Both the position numbers and the translations under genes were made by a program. 64,000 nucleotides of DNA, taken from the NCBI GenBank assembly GCA_035910535.1, contig JAMHXF010000032.1, positions 124,001-188,000 of the forward strand, written 5' to 3'. The notes under the pieces are model-generated. The model had not been told where the DNA came from and did no database searches. It worked only from the letters and a program-made list of their open reading frames with translations. Origin of the DNA: Archangium_A sp035910535 (GTDB taxonomy: Bacteria > Myxococcota > Myxococcia > Myxococcales > Myxococcaceae). Below are positions 16,423 to 24,741 of this stretch, one piece after another; the first letter of the stretch is position 1; each line of letters begins with the position of its first letter.

Positions 16423-19200
16423 CTACGGCGCGCGCAGCAGCGTGAAGTTCTCGTTGACCGAGCCGCTGGTCGCCACCGTCACCGTGCGCGTCACGCTCTG
16501 GTAGCCCGCCTTCGAGGCCGTCACTTCCCACGTGCCCGCCGGCAACGTGTTGTTGAAGGTGTACGTGCCGGTCGTCGACGCGGTGTTCACGCTGAACAAC
16601 CCACGGTTGATGGTGATGGTCACCCCCGACAGCGGCGCGTTGCTGGCCGAACCGTCATACGCGCTGCCCGAGAGGTTGCCCGCACCGGGGTTGGCGCCCA
16701 CGTAGACCACGAAGTGCGCCGCAGCTTTGGTGATGGCGCCGCGCGTGTCGCGGTTCACCACGTGCAGCACCCAGATGCCGTCGGGCGTGTTCGACAACAG
16801 CACCTGCTTGTTCGAGGTGAAGTTGTTCGAGTTCGGCGGCGGCACCGTGTCGGCGAAGCGGTCGAGCACGAAGTAGTAGCCCGTGTAGTTCTCGTCGGCC
16901 TGAGGGTTGTCCCACGTGAAGTACAGCGCGTTGGTGCCGCCCCACGTGCGCTGCGTCGGGTGGCTCGGAGAGCTGACGGTGGGCGGCGTGGTGTTGAGCT
17001 GCATCTTCTGCGTGGCCTTCACCGTGCCGACGTTGAACGCCGAGTCCACCGAGACCACGTGCACGTAGTTCTCGCCCGCCGTGAGGTCAGCAGCCGAGAT
17101 CGTCTGGCTCTCGGTGGTGATGAGCGTGCCGTTGCCCGCCGCGTTGCTGGGCAGCGTGTTCGGCGAGGTCGAGAGCTTGAAGTAGTAGCCGACCAGCGAC
17201 GGGAACGGCTTGCTCCACGCAAGCGACCAATCGCCCAGCCCGTCGTTGTACCAGCGGTCTTGCTCGGGGTGCGTGCCCGACACCAGGTCGAGCGGCGGCA
17301 TCGTCGTCGCGCGGTTGTTGCCCACGATGGTGCCGCTGAAGAAGTTGTTGGTGACGCCACGCAGCAGCTTCACGCGCCCGTTGCCACCGGTCGGCGAAGT
17401 GCCCGCTCCAGAGGTCTGAATGACGCCGGTGCCGACGATTTCGTTGGCCGCGATGAGCACGCCGCCGCCCGACGCGCCGGTGCCGGTGGCGTTCGCGGTG
17501 ATCTGCCCGTTGACCGTCACCGTGTCGGCGATCAACTGCACGAGGCCACCACCCTGGGTCGACTGCCAGGACGAGCCTTCGCTGATGGAGAGGTCGTCGT
17601 TGCGGTCGTACACCGGGCCACCTGCGGCCGCCGCCGTCGTGCATGAATAGTTGGCGCCGTAGTACGGGCAATAGGCGGTCTGCGACAGCGCGGCCACGCT
17701 TGCCCCCGATGTGCCGTAGCCAGAGCCTGGCGTCACGCCCGTGCGCAGCGGACAGTTCGTGCTGCTCCCAAGGTAGCACGTCGTCGGCGACCCGCGGCCG
17801 CGCGTCTCGCTCCCCAAGTCATTGGCGTTGACGGTCGTATTCGCGTCGATGGTCACCGTGCGTGCGCGAATCTTCAGCTGGCCGGTCGGCCCCACGCGCA
17901 GCTGCCCGTTGTTCCGAATGATGACCGAGTTCGAATACTTGAGGTCGCCCTCGAGCGTCACCGTGGTGCCGTCGACCACGAGGTCGTTCTGCGTGCAGGC
18001 GCCCCGGTAGCACTCGTACATGCACGAGGTCGACGCCGTCCACGCGGTGCCGCCAGCGTTGCAGGTCTCGGGCACGTTGCCGTTGCAGCGCGTCTGGCTC
18101 GGCGTGCAGCCACCGCCGCACACGCCGCTGCTGCAGGTGTTCGCGCAGGTCTGGTTGTAGAGCCACGCCGTGCCCGACGAGTTGCAGATCTCCACGCTGG
18201 TGCCGTTGCAGCGCACGGTGCCGGCGCTGCACGACGACGTCGCGTTGCAAGCGCCGTTGCTGCAGGCCTGCGGGCACTGCGAGCTGACGTACCAGTTGCC
18301 GTTGACGTCACAGGTCTCGACCGACGGAGACGTGCCGCTGCAACGCTTGGAGCCCGCCGCGCACTGCGCGACGCCGCACGCCGAGGCCGACGCCGCGCAC
18401 GTCTGGCCTGACGTGCACGCCACCGGGAGTGACCAGTCGGTGCACCCCGAAGGCAGCTGCACACAGGTCTGCTGCTGTGCGCCCGCCGTGCACCGCGTCT
18501 GACCCAACGTGCACTGGTTGGAGCACGACGAGCTCACCACGCAGGTGCCACCGCTGCACACGCGGCCCGCGCCGCACGCCGCCTGCAGCACCCAGTCGGT
18601 GCACGAGTTCGCCAACGTCTGACACACGACTGGCGCGCCTGACGACGCGCACTGCTGGGCTCCGAGCGCACACTGGTTGGAGCACGACGCAGTGCACACG
18701 CCACCGCTGCAGGTCTGACCGTTCGAGCACGTCTGCGAGAGCGCGAAGCTCCGGCAGCCGGTCTGCGTGTCGACCTGGCAGGTACGCACGTCAGTGCCGT
18801 CGCAGATGCTCACCCCGGTGGTGCACGTGTCCGCGCACGTCGCGGTGCCGCCACCCGTCGCGGTGCCGCCACCCGTCGCGGTACCGCCACCCGTCGCCGT
18901 GCCGCCACCCGTCGCCGTGCCGCCACCCGTCTCGCTGCCGCCGCCCGTCGCAGTGCCGCCGCCCGTCGCAGTGCCGCCACCCGTCGCGGTGCCGCCACCC
19001 GTCGCGGTGCCACCTCCGGTCTCGCTGCCGCCGCCCGTCGCAGTGCCGCCGCCGGTCTCACCGCCGCCACCCGTCGCAGTGCCACCGCCGGTGTTGGCGC
19101 CACCACCAGCGCCGGCGTCTTCAACGGGCGAAGCGCCACCACACGCGGCAAGGAAAACGGTCGTGACGACGGAAAAGAGGACTTGTCGAGTGAAGTTCAT
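16423..19200 (-). CDS. Large Cys-rich lipoprotein with GGGTAT repeat linker and regulatory-like C-terminal domain
   Basis: 925 residues. Lipoprotein signal with lipobox LAAC (Cys20); then a linker of 15 hexapeptides, mostly GGGTAT (residues 32-121); then about 280 residues with many regularly spaced cysteines (patterns such as C-x3-C-x6-C and CSNQC), likely small disulphide modules. A beta-helix-like part follows (DGTTVTLEGDLKYSNSVI and ADTVTVNGQITANATG), then fibronectin-like strands and a C-terminal carboxypeptidase-regulatory-like domain (LSGSAYDGS...AGTWEVTASKAGYQSVTRTV). Secreted and lipid-anchored, probably surface exposed. Its architecture resembles the protein at 30249-32861. No catalytic motif seen; function unknown. 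Confidence 0.82.
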   Translation of the reverse strand: MNFTRQVLFSVVTTVFLAACGGASPVEDAGAGGGANTGGGTATGGGGETGGGTATGGGSETGGGTATGGGTATGGGTATGGGTATGGGSETGGGTATGGGTATGGGTATGGGTATGGGTATCADTCTTGVSICDGTDVRTCQVDTQTGCRSFALSQTCSNGQTCSGGVCTASCSNQCALGAQQCASSGAPVVCQTLANSCTDWVLQAACGAGRVCSGGTCVVSSSCSNQCTLGQTRCTAGAQQQTCVQLPSGCTDWSLPVACTSGQTCAASASACGVAQCAAGSKRCSGTSPSVETCDVNGNWYVSSQCPQACSNGACNATSSCSAGTVRCNGTSVEICNSSGTAWLYNQTCANTCSSGVCGGGCTPSQTRCNGNVPETCNAGGTAWTASTSCMYECYRGACTQNDLVVDGTTVTLEGDLKYSNSVIIRNNGQLRVGPTGQLKIRARTVTIDANTTVNANDLGSETRGRGSPTTCYLGSSTNCPLRTGVTPGSGYGTSGASVAALSQTAYCPYYGANYSCTTAAAAGGPVYDRNDDLSISEGSSWQSTQGGGLVQLIADTVTVNGQITANATGTGASGGGVLIAANEIVGTGVIQTSGAGTSPTGGNGRVKLLRGVTNNFFSGTIVGNNRATTMPPLDLVSGTHPEQDRWYNDGLGDWSLAWSKPFPSLVGYYFKLSTSPNTLPSNAAGNGTLITTESQTISAADLTAGENYVHVVSVDSAFNVGTVKATQKMQLNTTPPTVSSPSHPTQRTWGGTNALYFTWDNPQADENYTGYYFVLDRFADTVPPPNSNNFTSNKQVLLSNTPDGIWVLHVVNRDTRGAITKAAAHFVVYVGANPGAGNLSGSAYDGSASNAPLSGVTITINRGLFSVNTASTTGTYTFNNTLPAGTWEVTASKAGYQSVTRTVTVATSGSVNENFTLLRAP
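18838..19107 (-). repeat. Coding minisatellite, 15 units of 18 bp (GGGTAT hexapeptide)
   Basis: Fifteen in-frame 18-bp units, ten or more encoding GGGTAT and the rest GGGSET, GGGGET or GGGANT. Several neighbouring units are identical in DNA. Gain or loss of units would keep the reading frame, so the linker length may vary between strains. Confidence 0.9.
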
Positions 19201-19268
19201 GCGCGCACTCGTGACACCACACCCCGGTCATCCTGTGCAAGAAATCGACGCACATCAGGAGAGCCACC

Positions 19269-19658
19269 GTGAGTCCGAAACAGCACCTCAATCTGCTGGT
19301 CCAGTCACTCGTCGCGTGGGCCGGCTTCTTCGCGCTCGGGTGGCCTGACTATTTCCAGCAGTACTCGACCATCGCCATGGCCTGCGCGTCGGTGCTGCTG
19401 CAGGCGGTGCTCGGCGTGTGGGGCACGTGGGTGCTCTCGCGCGTCGCTCCGGCGCAGCGAATGAAAACTGCGCTCTGGTACTCGGTCTACTTCACGGTGC
19501 CGCTCGCGCTGTGCGACGCGCTGTATTGCGGCGTGTATCTCGGGCTCGGCAATGGGTACTTCGTTCGCTACTGGTACCTGACGGTCTTCTACGCGTCGAT
19601 CTGGGTCGCGCTGGTTCCCACCGCGCTCGTCATGCGGGCAAACCTCACGCGCTCGTAG
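19269..19658 (+). CDS. Small integral membrane protein, unknown function
   Basis: 129 residues from GTG 19269, with AGGAGAG about 7 bases upstream. Four hydrophobic segments are visible (about residues 11-30, 34-58, 68-92 and 100-122), with a polar C-terminus. No charged catalytic residues stand out. The last 14 bases overlap the end of the convergent M28 peptidase gene. I do not recognise the family; proteins of this size and layout are common in myxobacterial genomes as conserved hypotheticals. Confidence 0.65.
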   Translation: MSPKQHLNLLVQSLVAWAGFFALGWPDYFQQYSTIAMACASVLLQAVLGVWGTWVLSRVAPAQRMKTALWYSVYFTVPLALCDALYCGVYLGLGNGYFVRYWYLTVFYASIWVALVPTALVMRANLTRS

Positions 19659-20868
19659 CGAGGCGGCGAATGAAGCGCTCCGCGTAGTCGATGGTCTCGC
19701 CCAACTGCTTCTCGTCGACGTTGGTCCACGTGTCGCTCGGGTGGTGGTAGTGCCGCGGCGCGCCGATGTCAGGGTCGATGCACGTCAACGACACCGCCGG
19801 CCAGCCCCGCACCAGAAACGGCAGCGCGTCGGTCGCGCCGGTGGGAATCACGTACTTCACCGCAGGCGTGCCACCTTCAGCGTTGGTCGCCACCAGCGCC
19901 GCTTCGAGTGAAGGCGGCACGGCGATGGGCCACAGCTCACCTTCTTCCAGGTAGCGCAGCGTGCCGTTCGACAACGTGTCGAGCCCGAGCACCGTCGTCA
20001 TGTCCTTCTTCCACTCGCCTGACTTTTCCAGCTGCTGAGACAAGCGCAGCGCGCCGCCAGTGCCCGCCTCTTCCGAGCCGGTGAAGACGATGACGAGCTC
20101 CACGTCGTCGGGGAGCTTGCCGACCAGTCGGTACGCGAGCTCGACGCAGCCGGTACAACCGGAAAGATTATCCGCCGCGCCGGGCACGACCTGGTTGCGC
20201 AACACCACGTCGACGTTGAACGCGAACGTGAGGAACGCGGGGATCGTCAACGCCGCCAGCAACCACTGCGGCGCGAACCAGACGTTGAACGCCGCGAGCG
20301 CGAACAGCACCGCCAACAACGCCACCGACGCCGTCGCGGTGCCCAGCTGCTTCTTGAACCAGCCGAGGCCCGGAGGCGGCTGCTTCGTTGCCACCTTGAT
20401 GAGCGCCGGCGTGAAGACCTTGCCGGTGAACGCCGCGTCGACGTGCGCGAGCAACACCACGCGCTTTCGCACCACGCCCTTCGCCGGCAGCGTGCACACC
20501 AGGTTCTGCGACGCAATCGACGGGAACAGGCTGCGCAGCCACAGCCCGCGCCGCGTCGACTCGAGCGTGTACGAGACGGCGACGAAGCCGTGCAGCAGCG
20601 CCCCCACCAACGGCCAACGGAACCCGAGCGAGGTGCCCAGCACCGCCAACCCGAAGTGCACCATGAGGCCCGCGTAGAGGTTCTGCGTGAACTTGTACGG
20701 CCGCCAATCGAGCGTGAAGCCCAGCGTCGCCAGCTCCGCGCCGAGCTTTTCCTGCGCGGCCTTTTCGAGCGGCGTGCCGGTGAGCCGACGAGGCCCCAGC
20801 TCTTCGAGTTGACGAAGACGTTCGAGCGGCCGCGCGCGCGTGGGCAGAGCGTTCATGCGGCCATCCAT
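19645..20868 (-). CDS. Membrane-embedded M28-family metallopeptidase
   Basis: 407 residues. All five expected M28 metal and catalytic elements are visible: His and Asp in LLAHVDAAF (about residue 142), Asp in GAADNLSG (about 230), Glu-Glu in GSEEAG (about 260), Asp in GLDTLSNG (about 288) and His in YHHPSDT near the end. These bind two zinc ions for aminopeptidase-type hydrolysis. There is no N-terminal signal. Instead there are hydrophobic segments before the first ligand (about residues 68-105) and a pair between the first and second ligands (about 176-213), so the catalytic domain seems interrupted by membrane helices. The Met at codon 5 is an alternative start. Substrate unknown. Confidence 0.82.
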   Translation of the reverse strand: MDGRMNALPTRARPLERLRQLEELGPRRLTGTPLEKAAQEKLGAELATLGFTLDWRPYKFTQNLYAGLMVHFGLAVLGTSLGFRWPLVGALLHGFVAVSYTLESTRRGLWLRSLFPSIASQNLVCTLPAKGVVRKRVVLLAHVDAAFTGKVFTPALIKVATKQPPPGLGWFKKQLGTATASVALLAVLFALAAFNVWFAPQWLLAALTIPAFLTFAFNVDVVLRNQVVPGAADNLSGCTGCVELAYRLVGKLPDDVELVIVFTGSEEAGTGGALRLSQQLEKSGEWKKDMTTVLGLDTLSNGTLRYLEEGELWPIAVPPSLEAALVATNAEGGTPAVKYVIPTGATDALPFLVRGWPAVSLTCIDPDIGAPRHYHHPSDTWTNVDEKQLGETIDYAERFIRRLATSA

Positions 20869-20879
20869 GTCACAACCCG

Positions 20880-21359
20880 TCAGTGAAGCGGCCTCGCGTC
20901 TTCAGAACCCGAGCCCCGCGCGCTCCGCAGCGACTGCCCGAGGCGCCCGAGCCCCGCCCCCAGCACGTTGATGATGACGCACACGTTCCATGCCTGCAGC
21001 TGGCTCGCCGGCAGCGTGCCGATGAAGCCACCGCCGATCATCCCTGCGACGAGCGTGAACGAGAACAACGTGTCGACGGCGTTTCCGACGTCCAACCGCG
21101 CCTCGCGTGAACGTGACGAAAGGACGGCGCTCGTCAGCAGCGCGAAGGTGCACGCCGCCAGGCTGCGACGCCCGACCGAGAGCAGCGTGACGGCGTTCGC
21201 CAGGTTGAGCACCACGTCGACGGCGCCCAGCGCGACGAGCAGCCAGCCCACCACGGAGTCACCGCAGGTGAACCCGGCAACGAGCTTGAAGCCGCAGAAC
21301 GGCAAGCCCACGGTGACGACTTCCATCAACTCCAGCCAACGAGAGTGCAGTGCAGCCAT
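20880..21359 (-). CDS. Integral membrane protein, unknown function
   Basis: 159 residues with three to four hydrophobic segments (about residues 10-30, 36-60, 65-85 and 93-135) and a charged Arg/Ser/Asp tail. It lies 11 bases upstream of the M28 peptidase on the same strand, so they are probably co-transcribed. It contains five cysteines, including two in the first loop region (FCGFKLVAGFTCGDS). No family recognised. Confidence 0.6.
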   Translation of the reverse strand: MAALHSRWLELMEVVTVGLPFCGFKLVAGFTCGDSVVGWLLVALGAVDVVLNLANAVTLLSVGRRSLAACTFALLTSAVLSSRSREARLDVGNAVDTLFSFTLVAGMIGGGFIGTLPASQLQAWNVCVIINVLGAGLGRLGQSLRSARGSGSEDARPLH

Positions 21360-21383
21360 GAGACCGCCCTACCAGCTCGGGTG

Positions 21384-21821
21384 TCAGCGCGACGCGAGGA
21401 AGCTCGCGGGCACCGCCGGCTTGCACTGAAAGCCCATGCCGCTCGGCAGGCGAGAACACACCGGGTCTTCTTCGCCCAGACGCAGCACGGGGCTCATCAA
21501 CGCCTCCGACTCGAGCGGCCCTTCGTCGAAGGTCACCGGCTTGACGGGCGTCACGATGAACAACATCGCGGCCGCCGCTGCCATCACCCCCAACACGCGA
21601 GACCAGGACCGCGACGCCGCGACCGGCGCGCGCTGCTCGACGCCCGCCCACAGGTGCGCGACTTCATCGCGGCCCGCCCGTTGACGGAACAGCGCCGCTT
21701 CGCTCTCGAGCCAGTTCAGCTCGTGGCGGCACAACGCACACTGCTTCGCGTGCGCCCGCAGGTCAGGTTGTTCCACGGTCAACAACGACTCGAGCTGTGA
21801 AGTTCGCCCGCAGCGGCTCAT
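21384..21821 (-). CDS. Anti-sigma factor with zinc-finger motif
   Basis: 145 residues from the ATG at 21821. That ATG overlaps the stop of the sigma gene (ATGA) and has AGGAGAA just upstream, so the longer open frame from 21911 is not used. The N-terminal cytoplasmic part has the H-x3-C-x2-C zinc motif (HAKQCALC, about residues 24-31) of ZAS-type anti-sigma factors. One membrane segment (VLGVMAAAAAMLFIVTPV, about residues 77-95) follows, then a short periplasmic tail of about 50 residues with two cysteines. It should bind the partner sigma factor at the membrane and release it in response to an envelope signal. Confidence 0.82.
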   Translation of the reverse strand: MSRCGRTSQLESLLTVEQPDLRAHAKQCALCRHELNWLESEAALFRQRAGRDEVAHLWAGVEQRAPVAASRSWSRVLGVMAAAAAMLFIVTPVKPVTFDEGPLESEALMSPVLRLGEEDPVCSRLPSGMGFQCKPAVPASFLASR

Positions 21822-22426
21822 GGACGTTCTCCTGTGAGGTGAGGCAACAGGTGCGCGCGCAGCTTCAGGCGTGCGCGGTGAATTTCGTTCTTCACGGTGG
21901 GAATCGACCACCCGAACGCGGCGGCGATCTCCTCGTACGCGAGGCCGTGGTCGAGCCGCATCAACAGCGCGGCGCGGCGGTTTTCAGACAGGTGGCTCAG
22001 CGCCTGCGCGAAGTGCTTCTCGAGCTCTGCGTCGAGCAACACGGCCTCGGGGTTCGGCGACGGGATCACGGCCGTGGGCGTCGAGTCGTCGTCTTCTTCG
22101 AGCACGTCGTGCTGACGGACGCGGCGCGCCTCGAAGGCCACGTTGCGCGCGATGCCTAAGACCCACGGCTTGAAGCGGTCGTGATCCGTCAGCTTCACCA
22201 GCTGCGCGTGCGCCCGCGCGAAGGTCTCTTGCGTCGCGTCGTCAGCGGTGTCGCCCTGGCGCAGCAGGTCTCGCAAGAAGCGCCGCACGGCCACCACGTG
22301 CCGCTCGAACAACGCACGAAACGCCGCCGACTCGCCGGCCTGAGCACGCCGCACCAACGCCTCGTCGGGCGTCTCGGGGGTGATTTCAGGGGTTCGCTTG
22401 AGCAGCTTCAGCACGCCCCTCAACAT
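21818..22426 (-). CDS. ECF-type RNA polymerase sigma factor
   Basis: 202 residues. Region 2 is clear: DEALVRRAQAGESAAFRALFERH through DDATQETFARAHAQL (about residues 21-76), then RFKPWVLGIARNVAFEARR. A linker of about 30 acidic/Pro residues leads to region 4 with LSENRRAALLMRLDHGLAYEEIAAAFGWSIPTVKNEIHRARLKLR (about 146-192), containing the helix-turn-helix that reads the -35 element. It is an alternative sigma factor directing a small regulon. The four-base ATGA overlap with the anti-sigma gene points to translational coupling at near 1:1. The target promoters cannot be named from this window. Confidence 0.92.
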   Translation of the reverse strand: MLRGVLKLLKRTPEITPETPDEALVRRAQAGESAAFRALFERHVVAVRRFLRDLLRQGDTADDATQETFARAHAQLVKLTDHDRFKPWVLGIARNVAFEARRVRQHDVLEEDDDSTPTAVIPSPNPEAVLLDAELEKHFAQALSHLSENRRAALLMRLDHGLAYEEIAAAFGWSIPTVKNEIHRARLKLRAHLLPHLTGERP

Positions 22427-22459
22427 GCGCCCCGGCGCCCCGGAGTTTCAACCTTCAAT

Positions 22460-23605
22460 TCAGTCAGGTGCTCCCTGCAGAAACATCGCGAGCGCCTGCG
22501 CCCGGCTGATGAGCGTCTCGACCTCGATGTACTCCTGCGGCGTATGAAACGAGAGGCCCCGCGGCCCGAGCGCGTCGAGCGTCGGAATCCCCATGGATGA
22601 CGCGGTGTTACCGTCGCTGCCGCCGCCCTGCCGTGGCGCTTCACCGGCGCCCAGGCCGTGCGCATGCGCGCACTGGCTGTAGCGGGCCAGCAGCGCATCG
22701 GTGCCCGGCTGTTTTTCCATGGGCGCGCGGCCGGGGCCCGACGCCAATTGCACGTCTGCGCCGGGCACACCCAATTCGACGCTCGCGGCGCGCAGCGACT
22801 GCCACAGCGCGTCCGACGCGGCCTGCGTGGGAAAGCGGAGATCGAGCTCTGCCCGCGCGTTGGCCGGCACCGTGTTCTTCGCCGTGCCGCCGGTGACGAG
22901 GCCCACGTTCACCGTCACGCCGGTGTCCCGGCTCGAGAGCTGCTGCGCGCGATCGACGAAGCGGCTGAGCGCCCAGATGGCGTTGGCCCCGTCCCAATAG
23001 TTGTTGCCGGCGTGCGCCGGGCGACCCGTGGCCGTCGCGCTCGCGAAGCCGGTGCCTTTTCGTTCGGTGACGATGGCGTCGGTGGCGCGCCCCGACTCGA
23101 AGACCAACGCCGCCGAGCTCCCTTCGATGACGCGGCGAATGAGCGGCGCACCTTCGGGCGAGCCGACCTCTTCGTCAGACACGATGACGACGCGCAGCGG
23201 CGCGATGGTCTCGAGGCCCACCGTCGTCGCCAACGCCTTGAGCGCCCACGCGATGACGATGAGGCCGCCCTTCATGTCCAACACGCCGGGGCCGCGCCGC
23301 AACGAGCCGTCGACGCGGTAGCCCTCGAAGACCCCGGGCGGAAACACGGTGTCGAGGTGGCCCAGCAACGCCACGGGCGCGACGCCGGGCTTTCCCGCAG
23401 AACGAAACACGAGGTGGTCGGCGAAGCGCGTGCTCGGCACACGTTCAGCCTCGAGGCCCGGCATCGCGAAGATGTCTTCGAGCAGCCGCACCACGCGCTG
23501 GCCGCCTTCGCGGTTGCCGCTGAAGGAGTTGTGGTCGACGAGCGCCGCAAGCGCCGCTTCCATCGCTGGTAATTGCTGCTTCAACCAACTCGCTGCGTCG
23601 AGCAT
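22460..23605 (-). CDS. M20-family metallopeptidase (carboxypeptidase G2/ArgE-DapE type)
   Basis: 381 residues from the Met at 23605; the open frame begins at 23638, but the extra 11 residues look like leader sequence. Metal-binding motifs are in order: LLGHLDTVFP (His and Asp), GPGVLDMKGG (bridging Asp), VSDEEVGS (catalytic Glu and the next Glu), then the dimerisation domain starting near TGRPAHAGNNYWDGAN and the final His in SFHTPQEYIEVE. The set is complete for a di-zinc exopeptidase or amidohydrolase acting on N-acyl or gamma-glutamyl amino acids. Cytoplasmic, with no signal. It is divergent from astA, 54 bases apart. Confidence 0.88.
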   Translation of the reverse strand: MLDAASWLKQQLPAMEAALAALVDHNSFSGNREGGQRVVRLLEDIFAMPGLEAERVPSTRFADHLVFRSAGKPGVAPVALLGHLDTVFPPGVFEGYRVDGSLRRGPGVLDMKGGLIVIAWALKALATTVGLETIAPLRVVIVSDEEVGSPEGAPLIRRVIEGSSAALVFESGRATDAIVTERKGTGFASATATGRPAHAGNNYWDGANAIWALSRFVDRAQQLSSRDTGVTVNVGLVTGGTAKNTVPANARAELDLRFPTQAASDALWQSLRAASVELGVPGADVQLASGPGRAPMEKQPGTDALLARYSQCAHAHGLGAGEAPRQGGGSDGNTASSMGIPTLDALGPRGLSFHTPQEYIEVETLISRAQALAMFLQGAPD

Positions 23606-23659
23606 CGGCGCCAACCCTACTGCTGGCCTGCAAATCATGCGTCAGCTAAAGGCTTTTGA

Positions 23660-24685
23660 ATGCTGCTGCTCCGAGACGTAGCGAGGGGGGACCTCGCGGG
23701 TTTGAAGCGGCTCGCCGCGACGCTGAACAGCGTCAACCTGCCGAACAACGAGAAGGTGCTGACCGGGCTCATCAAGAAGTCTGTCGACAGCTTCGCCGGC
23801 AAAATCGAGAACCCCTTCGAGCGTGAATACCTCTTCGTGCTCGAAGACCTGCGCAACGACACCATCATCGGTACGTCGATGATCATCGCGCAGCACGGCA
23901 CCAAAGACGCGCCGCACATCTACTTCCAGGTGACGCAGGCGGAGCACTACTCGGCGAGCATCGACAAGCACTTCAGGCACAAGGTGTTGTCGATTGGGTA
24001 CAACTACGATGGCCCCACGGAAATCGGCGGCCTCGTCGTCGACCCTCCACACCGCAGCGGCCTCGAGAAGCCCGGCAAGCAGCTGAGCTACGTGCGCTTT
24101 CTATTCATGGCCATGCGCCGCGAGCAGTTCCGGGAGCGCGTGCTCGCCGAGCTGTTGCCGCCGCTGATGGAGGACGGCCGCTCGCTGCTGTGGGAGTCGA
24201 TCGGCAAGAAGTTCACCGGCCTCGACTACACGGAGGCCGACAAGCTCTCGCGCCGCAACAAGGAGTTCATCAAGGAGCTCTTCCCCTCGTCCGACATCTA
24301 CGCGTCGCTGTTCCCCGCGAACGCGCAGAAGATCATCGGCGAGGTGGGGCCCAACACCGCCGGCGTGCGGCGCATGCTGGAGCGCATCGGCTTCAAGTAT
24401 TCAGATCACATCGACCCGTTCGACGGCGGCCCGCACTTCGAGGCCAACCTGAGCGACGTGTCGCTGGTTCGCCACTTCCGCACGGCGACCGTCGGCAAAG
24501 AGCCGTGGGATCTCGAGGCCCCGGAAGTGCTGGTGGGCGTCACGCGCGAGAAGGGCGCCAACCGCTTCCGCGCCATTCGGACGCAGGTCCGGTGGGACGA
24601 CCAGGTCGTTTATTTCCCGAAGGCTTCGCGCGAAAAACTCAAAGTGAAGCCGGGCGACAAGGTCTCCATCATTCCCTTTGAGTAA
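23660..24685 (+). CDS. astA: Arginine N-succinyltransferase family protein (AstA-like)
   Basis: 341 residues, matching the family length. Characteristic stretches are MLLLRDVARGDLAGLKRLA, NPFEREYLFVLEDL, GTSMIIAQHGTKDAPHIYFQ, EIGGLVVDPPHR and the later LFPANAQKIIGEVGPNTAGVRRMLERIGF, as in AstA. The enzyme transfers succinyl from succinyl-CoA to the alpha-amino group of arginine in the first step of the AST arginine-catabolic pathway. None of the other ast genes are in this window, so the gene is either isolated or serves another acyl-transfer purpose. The divergent M20 peptidase could in principle act on N-acyl amino acids, but that is only a suggestion. Confidence 0.87.
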   Translation: MLLLRDVARGDLAGLKRLAATLNSVNLPNNEKVLTGLIKKSVDSFAGKIENPFEREYLFVLEDLRNDTIIGTSMIIAQHGTKDAPHIYFQVTQAEHYSASIDKHFRHKVLSIGYNYDGPTEIGGLVVDPPHRSGLEKPGKQLSYVRFLFMAMRREQFRERVLAELLPPLMEDGRSLLWESIGKKFTGLDYTEADKLSRRNKEFIKELFPSSDIYASLFPANAQKIIGEVGPNTAGVRRMLERIGFKYSDHIDPFDGGPHFEANLSDVSLVRHFRTATVGKEPWDLEAPEVLVGVTREKGANRFRAIRTQVRWDDQVVYFPKASREKLKVKPGDKVSIIPFE

Positions 24686-24741
24686 CGCCGCCGAGGCCGA
24701 TCTACCGGCCTCCGGCGCGATGGTGCAGAGTCGACGGCGTC

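Noticed and set aside
18838..19107. The 18-bp repeats as a CRISPR array
   Set aside because: No unique spacers separate the units and all are in one coding frame.
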